Origin: Legionellaceae bacterium
Lineage (GTDB): Bacteria > Pseudomonadota > Gammaproteobacteria > Legionellales > Legionellaceae
DNA length: 64,000 nt
Direction: 5' to 3'
NCBI GenBank assembly: GCA_030148065.1
Contig: JASBUC010000078.1
Span: 1 to 64,000 of the forward strand
Below the pieces are notes generated by a model. It had not been told where the DNA came from, did no database searches, and saw nothing but the letters and a program-made list of their open reading frames with translations. This document shows positions 54,338 through 62,892 of the stretch, one piece after another (the stretch's first letter is position 1; each line of letters begins with the position of its first letter). A program made the position numbers and the translations under genes.

Positions 54338-55681
54338 TTAATCGGTTGCGGTCATGCCTTTTAAGAGCGTAAAGGCTTGATGGAGCTGATAGTCTTTATA
54401 GATAAGCTCTTGGCTGGATAAGCCTTTGGCAACGCTGCCTTTTTGAGGGTTTTTAGTGGCTCCATTGCCATTTTCTAGGTGACCACTTAAATCTGCTTCA
54501 CTCAATTGCAGGCTCTCAGAAATCGACTCTTTTTCTTTTTCATTGGCAATTTTGATGTTCTCAACAATGATGTTGGGTGACACGCCTTTGGCTTGAATGG
54601 AGGTGCCAAGAGGGGTGTAATAGAGAGCAGTCGTTAGCTTAATACCATGCTTTTCATCAAGAGGTAGGACGGTTTGGACCGAACCTTTACCAAAGCTTTT
54701 GGTTCCAAGTACTAGCGCTCTTTTATGATCTTTAAGCGCACCTGCCACAATCTCAGAGCCACTGGCTGAGCCTTGATTAATTAAAACCACAATGGGGGCT
54801 TCGTTTAAAATGTCGCCAGGATTAGCAAATGCTGTAAATTTAGAGCCAGGGAGTCGACCTTCTGTGTAGACGATGATTTCCTCACTGCCTTTTTGATCGT
54901 TGCTAATAAAAGCATCGGAGACGTCAATGGCAGAATCAAGGAGGCCTCCAGGGTTATTTCGTAAATCAAGCACCAACCCTTTTAGCTTGCCATCACGGCT
55001 TTTTTGACGGAGTTTCTTAATCGATTTTAACATGTCTTTGGCCGTGAGAGACTGAAAATGGCTAATACGGATGTAGCCTAAGTCATTCTCATAGAGCTCA
55101 GCTTTTACGCTTTTAATTCGTATTTCATCCCGCACCAGGGTAAAGGTTAGAGGGTTTTTCTTAGCATCCTTTCGAACCACCGTCAGCACAATTTTCGTGC
55201 CTTTTTTCCCTCGCATTTGATTGACGGCTTCTTTAAGTGATAAGCCTTTTACCGGTTTATTATTAAGGCGAATGATGTAATCACCAGCTTCGATACCAGC
55301 TTTTGCAGCAGGTGTGTCATCAAGAGGAGTGACCACTTTAACAATGCCATCTTCCATGGTTACTTCTAGGCCAAGGCCGCCAAATTGACCACGAGTTGAC
55401 GTTTGTAATTCTCTAAAGTCGTCTTCATCTAAATACGCTGAATGTGGATCGAGATCTTGCAGCATGCCTTTAATTGCACCATCAAAGAGTGCTTTGTCCT
55501 TCACAGGCTTCACATAGTAATTCTTAATTTGGCTAATTGCATTGGAAAAGCGTTTTACCTCATCAAGCGGCACCGGATCTGGATCGGTCTGGGTAGTGCT
55601 TGGGCTGGCAAACGCCAGGTTGCTAATTAACAAGAAGGAGCTTGCCAGTAAGGTTAAAGAGCGAGATTGGAAATTGTTCAT
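54338..55681 (-). CDS. Carboxy-terminal processing protease (S41 family, CtpA-like)
   Basis: 447 aa. Signal peptide (LTLLASSFLLISNLAFA), so periplasmic. KDLDPHSAYL-type entry (GMLQDLDPHSAYLDEDD), PDZ domain about 95-180 (GGLGLEVTMEDGIVKVVTPL), protease domain with DLRNNPGGLLDSAID, catalytic Ser307 in NQGSASGSE and Lys332 in GTKSFGKGSVQ, 25 residues apart as in known Ctps. C-terminal tail Glu/Ser-rich. Cleaves C-terminal ends of periplasmic or lipoprotein substrates. Confidence 0.93.
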   Translation of the reverse strand: MNNFQSRSLTLLASSFLLISNLAFASPSTTQTDPDPVPLDEVKRFSNAISQIKNYYVKPVKDKALFDGAIKGMLQDLDPHSAYLDEDDFRELQTSTRGQFGGLGLEVTMEDGIVKVVTPLDDTPAAKAGIEAGDYIIRLNNKPVKGLSLKEAVNQMRGKKGTKIVLTVVRKDAKKNPLTFTLVRDEIRIKSVKAELYENDLGYIRISHFQSLTAKDMLKSIKKLRQKSRDGKLKGLVLDLRNNPGGLLDSAIDVSDAFISNDQKGSEEIIVYTEGRLPGSKFTAFANPGDILNEAPIVVLINQGSASGSEIVAGALKDHKRALVLGTKSFGKGSVQTVLPLDEKHGIKLTTALYYTPLGTSIQAKGVSPNIIVENIKIANEKEKESISESLQLSEADLSGHLENGNGATKNPQKGSVAKGLSSQELIYKDYQLHQAFTLLKGMTATD

Positions 55682-55762
55682 TATTATTTTCTCCTAAAGC
55701 TATGGTGCGAGGTTCCTGGTATTAATCCAGCAAGAACCATACCAAGTTTGGAGAAACCTTAG

Positions 55763-55886
55763 AGGGATGGCCGCTTTTGGTGCCTGTTGCACGAACCCGG
55801 TTCGAAAAAGGTGCTCATGTGCAGCAGCACACTGCGCTTTTTTCTCACAGCATTCGTCCAACAGGCACCAAAATTGACTCATCCTC
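55763..55886. repeat. Structured tandem repeat, unit A
   Basis: Outer stem GAGG(G)ATG/CATCCTC (55763-55769 with 55880-55886), a perfect 15-bp stem 55775-55789/55859-55873, an 11-bp stem 55804-55814/55834-55844 (two wobble pairs), and an inner TGTGC-AGCA-GCACA hairpin (55818-55831). Unit B downstream keeps the architecture and loop with different stem sequence. The gap 55682-56052 holds no gene that I can see. Confidence 0.85.
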
Positions 55887-55927
55887 CGGGGTTCTTGTTG
55901 GGTGGCACCTTTCGAGAGAGTTAGCTT

Positions 55928-56035
55928 GGGATGGCCACTTTTCCTCCCTATTGAAACAACAACTCTCGAAAAAGTGCTCATGGACAGCAGTCCGCTGCGC
56001 TTTTTTCTCACAGCGTTCTTCCAATAGGGAGTAAA
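55928..56035. repeat. Structured tandem repeat, unit B
   Basis: Begins GGGATGGCCACTTTT, as unit A (GGGATGGCCGCTTTT). Outer stem CTCCCTATTG/CAATAGGGAG (55944-55953 with 56022-56031), second stem GAAAAAGTGC with GCGCTTTTTTC (55968-55977; 55997-56007), inner TGGAC-AGCA-GTCCG hairpin (55981-55994). The segment CTGCGCTTTTTTCTCACAGC is identical to unit A. Confidence 0.85.
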
Positions 56036-56052
56036 GTTCTCACTAGGCAGTT

Positions 56053-56850
56053 TTATCGAAGGTCAGACGTCGTAGAATGAACTGATTGGGGTCTAGGCTC
56101 TACCTTGTCTAGTCGAGTTTCTATTTGCTCGATTCTTTCTTTTGAGGAAAGCAGGCTTGTAAAAAAGCCACTAACTTTATTTTTTAGATTTTGAACAGTG
56201 TCTTCATACTTCTTGGTGACTGCCTTAAAGCCCTCACTTATTTCTTTGCATATGCCAGTAAAATAGTTCGTAAAGCTTTTATCAAAGTCTGCTTGACTGC
56301 CTGATGGACCTTCCGGTCTAGGAGTTATTCTCCATTTATCATATAGTTCACTCATATCTTGGCAGTGTTCTTCAAAGAGTTCCTGTTGATTTTTGGTGGT
56401 TTCTTCGATTTCATGCCTCATCTGCACTAAATATTGTTTTTCAAATTTAATGAGTGCGAGGATTTCTGTACACTCATTAATAGCTTCTTCATTGCGAGGT
56501 TCTTGCTTCGCTTCCTCTAGTTTTCGTATTGCTTCTGCCTGTAACTCATTAAGCTTGTCTATTTGCTCCTGCCTTTTTTTATTGGCATCTGATAACTGTC
56601 CACCTTGTTCGGCTATCTCATCATTTTGCTCTTGTAGCGTGAATTCGCTTTTATAAAGCTCTTTTAAAGCGGTTTCACACTTGCCTCTGTATGAATTTGG
56701 ATCATCTGCTGAGCCACTCAGCTTTGACAGATCATTGCTATGTATTTTCCTTAGAAGGTGGGCATAGCACCTATTTCTGTTTACCAAAGTACTTTTCTCG
56801 GAGGGTCGTGTTCCATCTCCTTCCTGTAGTGCTTGCTTGCTCTCACCCAT
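56053..56850 (-). CDS. Coiled-coil protein of unknown function
   Basis: 265 aa, soluble, no signal. Residues about 60-165 form a long coiled coil (LYKSEFTLQEQNDEIAEQGG; LNELQAEAIRKLEEAKQE). A Pro/Gly linker (WRITPRPEGPSGSQ) separates it from an amphipathic region and a second short coil (LLSSKERIEQIETRLDKVE). No family recognised. Its promoter and neighbours do not suggest an operon. The layout is effector-like, which I cannot test. Confidence 0.6.
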   Translation of the reverse strand: MGESKQALQEGDGTRPSEKSTLVNRNRCYAHLLRKIHSNDLSKLSGSADDPNSYRGKCETALKELYKSEFTLQEQNDEIAEQGGQLSDANKKRQEQIDKLNELQAEAIRKLEEAKQEPRNEEAINECTEILALIKFEKQYLVQMRHEIEETTKNQQELFEEHCQDMSELYDKWRITPRPEGPSGSQADFDKSFTNYFTGICKEISEGFKAVTKKYEDTVQNLKNKVSGFFTSLLSSKERIEQIETRLDKVEPRPQSVHSTTSDLR

Positions 56851-56965
56851 AGAGTGTTAGCTCCTCTTTATTAAACTCTATGGTTAATTATAGTACGTTA
56901 AGGTGATAATTCTAACATCTGGCAAGGTAGTGGGTTAACTAATTGTTTTTCTTAATTTTTAAATG

Positions 56966-58195
56966 TTATTTAGGCGTGGGGGAGAGGGCGGCTTTTGCAT
57001 CTAGGGCTGATTGTATGGCATCTTCATGGTAGAAAAAAGGATTGGCGTAGCTTCCGCAGAAGTAGAGATCATGACTTTTTGCATTGAGCTCTTTTAAGCG
57101 TTCAACCCCTTTTAAGGTGGATGGGGTGGCCTGTGGTATTCTAAAGGTTATTTGCTCGCGGATGTCTTTATCCATAATTGGGCGCTCATTAACTTGATGG
57201 ATTGAAACGTATTGTTTGGGATCTATGGTCTGGCTGCTAAAGTGTGCTTGGTTCCAGCGGCTTACAAGATGTGTTCTGGTCTTTGATTCCATCACTTGTA
57301 AGGTCATGGCATCATCAGGCGCACCGTAGTCATTGGTGTGTAGGGTGCTCATGATTTCACCGACGTCAAACAAGGACAACACTTCTTGCTCGAGCATGCT
57401 GGGGGTCTGAATGAGTCTTAGCGCTTCATCAGGCGGGGTTGCCAAAAGTACTCTATCAAATTGTAAAGACTCATGGTCAGTTTGAATGCGAAGTCCTGTT
57501 GCTTGTCGATAAATGGCTTGCACAGAGGTCGCGCATTTGAGGGTCATCTTTGTATTTTTGCAAAAGGCATCAATTAATTGATGATTGCCAAAGTCGATGG
57601 TGTTGTAGTGTGAGAGTGCTCTCATTGGGGTTGCGTACTTTTTCCACCAAGCACTGATGATGTGCACCGGCAAACTTAAGAGTGACTCATAGGGCATTGA
57701 TAAGTAGAGGCTTGCAAAGGGGAGTAAGAAATAATGGGCACAGTCTTCTGAGAGCTTGTGTTCATTGATTAAATCAACAATGGTTTTATCACTGCCATTG
57801 TGGGCTTCTTTTCGAAAACCATTAAATAGGTAGTAGAAGTCTCTTAAATCTCTAGGGAGCTTTCTAAGGTTAAACAAATTTGGCCACTGCCAATAATTGC
57901 TGCTGTAGGCAATCTGACCCTCTCTCATGAAAACGTGTTTAAGTTGCTTTCGTTTAAGAGGGAGTGAGAATTTCTGAGCGTAGTACAAGGTATGGTAAAA
58001 CAAATCTTTGTTTGGAAATAAAATCACCCCCATAGGCGTTCTACAGGAGTCATTTATGTGACCAGAATGATTGTTCCCTCCTAAGCTTGGCTGCTTTTCA
58101 AAAAGCGTTATTTCATAGTCCTCTTGTAGATTAAAGGCCGCACAAAGACCTGCAACCCCGCCACCAATAATGGCCAACGTTCTTCGATTAGACAT
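56966..58195 (-). CDS. FAD-dependent amine-oxidase-like oxidoreductase
   Basis: 409 aa from MSNRRTLAIIGGGVAGLCAAF, where the ATG overlaps the upstream stop by 8 nt; a longer frame to 58318 is inside the upstream gene. N-terminal Rossmann fold GGGVAGL...EKQPSLGGN binds FAD, and RVLLATPPDEAL plus C-terminal LYFCGSYANPFFYHEDAIQSAL are typical of flavin amine oxidases and phytoene-desaturase relatives. Substrate unknown; probably works with the upstream oxidoreductase on a lipid or terpenoid-like compound. Confidence 0.75.
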   Translation of the reverse strand: MSNRRTLAIIGGGVAGLCAAFNLQEDYEITLFEKQPSLGGNNHSGHINDSCRTPMGVILFPNKDLFYHTLYYAQKFSLPLKRKQLKHVFMREGQIAYSSNYWQWPNLFNLRKLPRDLRDFYYLFNGFRKEAHNGSDKTIVDLINEHKLSEDCAHYFLLPFASLYLSMPYESLLSLPVHIISAWWKKYATPMRALSHYNTIDFGNHQLIDAFCKNTKMTLKCATSVQAIYRQATGLRIQTDHESLQFDRVLLATPPDEALRLIQTPSMLEQEVLSLFDVGEIMSTLHTNDYGAPDDAMTLQVMESKTRTHLVSRWNQAHFSSQTIDPKQYVSIHQVNERPIMDKDIREQITFRIPQATPSTLKGVERLKELNAKSHDLYFCGSYANPFFYHEDAIQSALDAKAALSPTPK

Positions 58196-59744
58196 AGGCT
58201 GGTACCAGATCGCCTGAGAGCTTCTCATAGAGTGCAGCCCCCGTTTGTAGAGACTTAGTAAAGCCTGCAAAGCCTGCTGATGCGCTGCAAAAATAAAAAT
58301 TTTCAATTGATGTGTCATGCCCTAGACGGGAAAGGCCCGTGTTTCTCGGAGTCATGTTAGAGCCATAAGAATGGCCCTCAGGTGCCCAACAGTAACTCTC
58401 ATTGGTGGTGGGACTGCCGAGCATTTTAAACGACATGGCCTCTCGAATATTAGGGACGTAGCGTTTTTCAATCACATCAAGGATTGAATTAAAAATATGT
58501 TTTTTGGCTTGAATGTATTGGCGTTGATTTCTGAGTTTAATGTCTTTAAAGCGCTCATAATTTGCCACAGTTAAAAGCTGAAAGAGTTGTTCGCCTTTAG
58601 GGCACCCTGTTTGATCGTCGGTGACTAACGAGGGGGTTGTGATGGCAAAGGCGGGTTTGCTGTAGTCATGCTTTCGGTACATGTCATCAAAGACTTGGTT
58701 TAAATCCTCCTGCTCTGAATGAAAAAGATTCCAATTGCCGAAGCCATACTCTCTCAAATCCAAGTCTTTGACCGCACAATAAGCAACAAAGTTTGAAGGG
58801 GAGTAATCATAACTTACTTGCCGGCGAACCCGTTTAGAGAAGTGTTGGACGCCAATTAAATTAACGGCTTGTTTGGGGTCAAAGTTGCAGATAAAATTTT
58901 TGGCTTGAAAGATCTCCTGCTCTTGTGGGTTGCTAACACACTCGGTTCTGACTGAGCTGACTTTATGTGCGTTTATTTCTATGTCGATGACTTTTTGATT
59001 GAAATGAACCTCCCCATCGTGAGTGCGTATGCATTCAACTAAGCCATTTACCACACTCTCAAAATGATGACGCGGGTAGTAGGCACCACGCATGTAGCCA
59101 TCAAAGAGCACCAACCAACAATAAAAGGAGAGCTCTTTAGGAGGCAGTAAAAAATCAGGCCATTGTGAGGCTAACAAACTCTGAGCAACTCTCGGGAGTT
59201 CGAAATAATCAAAGACTTGTTGCAGCGTTTTACCGTAGAACTTAAGCAGTTTGAGTGATTTAGCACGTCTTAAATAATGCAGCAAAGGGCTCTTATTGGA
59301 TGGGGGGCTAAAGCGATTGCATTCTTTAGCAAGTGCTTCGATGGTGCGCAAAAAATGTGAAATTTTGTGCGCGTCTCTGCCAACGGCTGCACACAATCGC
59401 TCAGTGAGCAGGGCGTAGTCATTTGGGATGTCCAAGGAGCCATTAGGAAGACGCATGCGATCAAAGCCTTGCTCATTATAGCGAACAAAAGGTACTTGTT
59501 TATCGAGATCGAGCTTTTTTAAGATCCGTTGAACGGGTTCATTCTCTCCACAGTCCCAGACATAATGCAGTTGAGCATTGAAATGATAAGGATCGTCAGG
59601 GCTTCCCTCACTAAAGGTATGACCAAAGCCGCCAGCAAATTCGTGAGCTTCCAATACGGTCACCCGAAACCCATTTTTTGCCATCAGTGCAGAAAAGCTT
59701 AGCGCCGAGAGGCCACTTCCTAAAACCAAATAGTCCCTTGTCAT
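58188..59744 (-). CDS. Phytoene-desaturase/retinol-saturase-like FAD oxidoreductase
   Basis: 518 aa. GSGLSALSFSALMAKNGFRV and LEAHEFAGGFGHTF form the FAD-binding fold and CrtI-type EAhxxxGG element. FNAQLHYVWDCGENEPVQRIL and the C-terminal FYFCSASAGFAGFTKSLQTGAAL are as in CrtI/CrtO/RetSat proteins. No carotenoid-synthesis genes (crtB, crtE) are in the window, so the substrate is unknown. Overlaps the second oxidoreductase by 8 nt, an operon of two. Confidence 0.78.
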   Translation of the reverse strand: MTRDYLVLGSGLSALSFSALMAKNGFRVTVLEAHEFAGGFGHTFSEGSPDDPYHFNAQLHYVWDCGENEPVQRILKKLDLDKQVPFVRYNEQGFDRMRLPNGSLDIPNDYALLTERLCAAVGRDAHKISHFLRTIEALAKECNRFSPPSNKSPLLHYLRRAKSLKLLKFYGKTLQQVFDYFELPRVAQSLLASQWPDFLLPPKELSFYCWLVLFDGYMRGAYYPRHHFESVVNGLVECIRTHDGEVHFNQKVIDIEINAHKVSSVRTECVSNPQEQEIFQAKNFICNFDPKQAVNLIGVQHFSKRVRRQVSYDYSPSNFVAYCAVKDLDLREYGFGNWNLFHSEQEDLNQVFDDMYRKHDYSKPAFAITTPSLVTDDQTGCPKGEQLFQLLTVANYERFKDIKLRNQRQYIQAKKHIFNSILDVIEKRYVPNIREAMSFKMLGSPTTNESYCWAPEGHSYGSNMTPRNTGLSRLGHDTSIENFYFCSASAGFAGFTKSLQTGAALYEKLSGDLVPAYV

Positions 59745-59834
59745 GATGCATTCCTTTCAGTCCGAGGACGCTATAATTATTACAATATGTTATCAATCAA
59801 CCATTAGCTCGTAAACTATATACTTGGCGAATGA

Positions 59835-60323
59835 TTATTTGGGTGAGCCTAGTGTCTGGGGAGCAGGCGTCTCTTTTTTCTGTAAGTCTTCAGAGTTTTC
59901 GCTAACCGCAAAAGCCTTTGAGAGCTCATTTAAATCAATCCCTTTTTTTATGATGGCATGATGGAGGCCATAGTACAGATTGTCTGAGTCCTTGTTATGT
60001 ATTAGGGTATGGACGATGGCTGCTGCAATCTCCTTATTTTTTTGGCCGCTGTCTAGTTGATAGAGCAAAAGGTTGTGAGTTCTCATTAGTGATGCAAGTT
60101 TGCCTTGGTGGCTTAAAATTTTATTTTCCAGTACCTTAGAATGTATACCTTGGGGGTTGCAAGACAGAATGTAAGTTTCGATGTTGTCGTAAGTGCGTTG
60201 CCATTCTAGATTCAAGTTTTCAATAAAGACGTTTCTAGCAAGCCTCCGTGCGCAAAGATACGCCTTATTTCTTTTATCTACAACCTGAAAATACAGCACA
60301 ATCCTCTCCTTGTTACTTAGCAT
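59835..60323 (-). CDS. Small helical protein of unknown function
   Basis: 162 aa, soluble and helix-rich (VDKRNKAYLCARRLARNVFIE; HSKVLENKILSHQGKLASLM). No motif recognised. AAGGAG lies 7 nt before the ATG. It is divergent from the vWA gene across 238 bp containing a perfect inverted repeat, so the two may share control. The C-terminus is Pro/Lys/Glu-rich. Confidence 0.55.
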   Translation of the reverse strand: MLSNKERIVLYFQVVDKRNKAYLCARRLARNVFIENLNLEWQRTYDNIETYILSCNPQGIHSKVLENKILSHQGKLASLMRTHNLLLYQLDSGQKNKEIAAAIVHTLIHNKDSDNLYYGLHHAIIKKGIDLNELSKAFAVSENSEDLQKKETPAPQTLGSPK

Positions 60324-60343
60324 TGCAGTCAGTAAATCAGTCT

Positions 60344-60384
60344 ATTAAAAACAATCAAAGGTGTACAGTTTGATTGTTTTTAAT
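60344..60384. promoter_or_regulatory. Perfect 16-bp inverted repeat between divergent orphan genes
   Basis: ATTAAAAACAATCAAA (60344-60359) and TTTGATTGTTTTTAAT (60369-60384) around GGTGTACAG. It is 21 nt before the leftward ATG and 178 nt before the rightward one. It may be an operator for a dimeric regulator of one or both genes, or a hairpin in the leftward leader. The rest of the gap is A/T-rich. Confidence 0.7.
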
Positions 60385-60561
60385 CATTATTCACAAGTGT
60401 GTAATAAATCATCTAAAAACGGCATAAAACTAACAGATTTAAAAAAATAGAGTGTTCTTATTTTTATTTTGTGGTTAAATTATGCTCGTGAAAAGTTCAG
60501 AGCGAAAAATTAATTAGCAAAGTCATTGGCGTGTCTTTGTAGGTAAAAGGAGTTTTTTATT

Positions 60562-62625
60562 ATGCCAAGTCAATATTCATATCAAGAAAATCTCTTAGTG
60601 TTAGAAAGCCACCAAGTCGAGGAAAGTGTCGCTGAAAAGTTTGGTTTTCATGAGCCTCCCAAGAGTGGTGTTTGTCGCTCACTTGCAACAGTCTCAACCC
60701 CGATGGATTTGGTTGCAGCTGATAAGATAGCACGAGAGTCAACGCCTCCCAGTCGACCGGCACCGCTTCGAATTAACTCAAGCAGCAATCTCGGTCAACT
60801 AACTGGGGTTGAGTATGATGAGAGTTCTTTTGAATTAAATGATGAAATTTCGCGAGTTTTTCCGGGGCTTGGGCTCAATCGAATCAAAGAATTATTTGAC
60901 ACTCATCGAATTCCTATGGGAATGCTCGCTAAACTCTCAGAATTAGATGACTATGATTTTGATTTTGTCATTGACGATAGTGGTTCAACCAATGAGTTGT
61001 CTGATGTCAAAAAAGAGATGGCGCACCCAAAGATTAAGCCCTTAGTTGACGGAACTCACCTAACCCGTTTTCAAGAAATAGAGAGTAGGATTCACTACCT
61101 AGTCGATTTTTTAGCAAGTTATCGAAACGTTAAACTAAAGTTTACCTTTTTAAATCACAATTCAAATCATAATGGTTCAGATCAAAGGCCCGGCCAAAAA
61201 TTGCATTTACCTAGGGCACAAAGACCAAGCTTAGTAGGCCTTCCTCCTGCAGATCGAGAAAGTGGTAAAAATTTTGAACTTGATAATAGAGAAGGAAGTC
61301 TTGACACAGAAGCTTATGCAACCATGCTGCATGATGAGGTGCGGCGTCGTTTTTCATTTACACCAATCTATGCAACGCCCATTTATAAAGTATTAGGTGA
61401 TAGCCTTGAGTTAGCAGCAGAACTACTGCAAAGAGACCAACGAAAAACGCATCTTTGCTTGTTAACCGATGGGGTGCCGAGTGATGTGCCAATTCGAGAG
61501 CCTCGTTATCAAGAGCTCTTTAGAAATTATCTAGAGAATAACCCGGGTCAAGCGCTTGATGAGGACACAAAAAAGATTTTAGTGTTGGCAGATCTTGTCA
61601 ATGAAAAGCGAGGTGATCCAAGTCAATGTCCCATTACTCTATTTAGCTGTAGTAATCGTGACGAAGACGTTGAGTGGTTAAAAAAGCTTGAAGAAATCTT
61701 AGCCTATTGCTCAGAAATAGATGATTTTGGCGATGAGCTAAAAGAAGTACTAAAAGATCAAGGGCCAGCTTTTCCTTTTACCTTTGGTTTTTGGTTAATC
61801 ACTCAGCTGTGTGCTGCGCTAAACCCAAATGATCTGGATAAACTCGATGAAAACATCCCTTTTACCAAAAAGAGCTTAGAAAAATTAATGGGGCGTGAAT
61901 TAAGTCTTAATGAATATCGTTATTACTTTGCCCTAAACCCCCATGCCAAACTCTATTTGGATCTGCAAGAGCAGTTTGAACAAAGCCCTAAAACTGGCGC
62001 CTCGCTTGTTGCTGCCGTTCGTCACTCCCGAGAAGAGACAGCAGGTTATGTGATAAACAGAGTCACTAATAAAAATGAGTTGCCAATAGATGGGGACAAA
62101 GGTGGGCTCTATGCTTATCTTCCTCTTAGTCGTCATACTTACACCAAACTCTATCAGCCACATAGAGAGGCTGAAATTCAGGCAGCTCATCGGGCACATG
62201 CAGAGTACCAGCAAGCTTGTATGGCAGTACAGCCAGCAGCCTGCTGCGGATTTTGGTCTAGCTCAAAACCTGAGTTACCACCTAAGCCTGCGCCCATTCC
62301 AAGTGCGTATATGGATCTCGCTGACTATCAGGCCTACTTCGACAATCACCCATTTGTGCAACAAATGGCTGAGAAAAACCCAGCCTACAAAGCATCACTC
62401 TTTCATGCATTAAGTGCGGAGAACCCAGAGCATGCACATCAAGTGGTTGATCTTGTCTCTCTAGAGAGAAACGTCCAAGGCAGTCAAATGATGGCAGATA
62501 GGGCGGTTACCCGGGAAGTTGAGCAAAGATTAAATAGACTGCAAACGAGCACTCATCACAACCAGGTTCAAGTTGAAATTCCTGGTGGGTTTGAGCTTCC
62601 TCGACGATCTGGCGGCATGAGCTAG
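60562..62625 (+). CDS. Large vWA-domain protein of unknown function
   Basis: 687 aa, soluble, no signal peptide; AAAGGAG precedes the ATG. A vWA-type fold starts at about residue 133 (YDFDFVIDDSGSTNE): MIDAS Asp138, Ser140, Ser142, a Thr in TPIYATP (about 272) and Asp303 in LLTDGVPSD. The insertion between first and second motif (about 195-260, Asn/Arg-rich) is long. Residues 460-687 have no recognised family; ACCGFWSSSKPELPPKPAPIP is a Cys/Pro linker. Probably a metal-dependent interaction protein; effector-like, by inference. Confidence 0.7.
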   Translation: MPSQYSYQENLLVLESHQVEESVAEKFGFHEPPKSGVCRSLATVSTPMDLVAADKIARESTPPSRPAPLRINSSSNLGQLTGVEYDESSFELNDEISRVFPGLGLNRIKELFDTHRIPMGMLAKLSELDDYDFDFVIDDSGSTNELSDVKKEMAHPKIKPLVDGTHLTRFQEIESRIHYLVDFLASYRNVKLKFTFLNHNSNHNGSDQRPGQKLHLPRAQRPSLVGLPPADRESGKNFELDNREGSLDTEAYATMLHDEVRRRFSFTPIYATPIYKVLGDSLELAAELLQRDQRKTHLCLLTDGVPSDVPIREPRYQELFRNYLENNPGQALDEDTKKILVLADLVNEKRGDPSQCPITLFSCSNRDEDVEWLKKLEEILAYCSEIDDFGDELKEVLKDQGPAFPFTFGFWLITQLCAALNPNDLDKLDENIPFTKKSLEKLMGRELSLNEYRYYFALNPHAKLYLDLQEQFEQSPKTGASLVAAVRHSREETAGYVINRVTNKNELPIDGDKGGLYAYLPLSRHTYTKLYQPHREAEIQAAHRAHAEYQQACMAVQPAACCGFWSSSKPELPPKPAPIPSAYMDLADYQAYFDNHPFVQQMAEKNPAYKASLFHALSAENPEHAHQVVDLVSLERNVQGSQMMADRAVTREVEQRLNRLQTSTHHNQVQVEIPGGFELPRRSGGMS

Positions 62626-62646
62626 AGTTAAGTTCGCCTAAAACCA

Positions 62647-62682
62647 TCCCCAAATCAGTGAAAACCTCAATTGATTTGGGGA
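62647..62682. terminator. Hairpin after the vWA gene
   Basis: TCCCCAAATCA/TGATTTGGGGA, 11-bp perfect stem and 14-nt loop, 21 nt after the stop. No T-run, so termination is likely but not assured. Confidence 0.55.
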
Positions 62683-62717
62683 CATATGTGAATCCAAAGT
62701 CGAAATAAATGAGTTAC

Positions 62718-62812
62718 AAAACCACCTATGCCAACGTGCCACGCTTTATGCGCGGCATCAGAGAGGCCAAATAAGTTAGATCCCGCGCCTAAAGCGTGGG
62801 AAGTAGGGGTTT
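62718..62812. repeat. Structured repeat with conserved loop, copy 2
   Basis: Outer stem AAACC(A)CCTA/TAGGGGTTT (62719-62728 with 62804-62812), inner stem 62739-62755/62783-62799 (17 positions, one mismatch), and loop GAGGCCAAATAAGTTAGA (62763-62780), which matches copy 1 at 27631-27648 with two transitions. Stem sequences are unrelated to copy 1. It also forms the first part of the ion-channel-like gene's upstream region. Confidence 0.8.
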
Positions 62813-62892
62813 GGAGGAAGCATTGAGCCTGACTTTGGGTTAACATGTATACTATAATTGCAGGTAATATCCCTCTAGAGTGGCCTGCAAGG

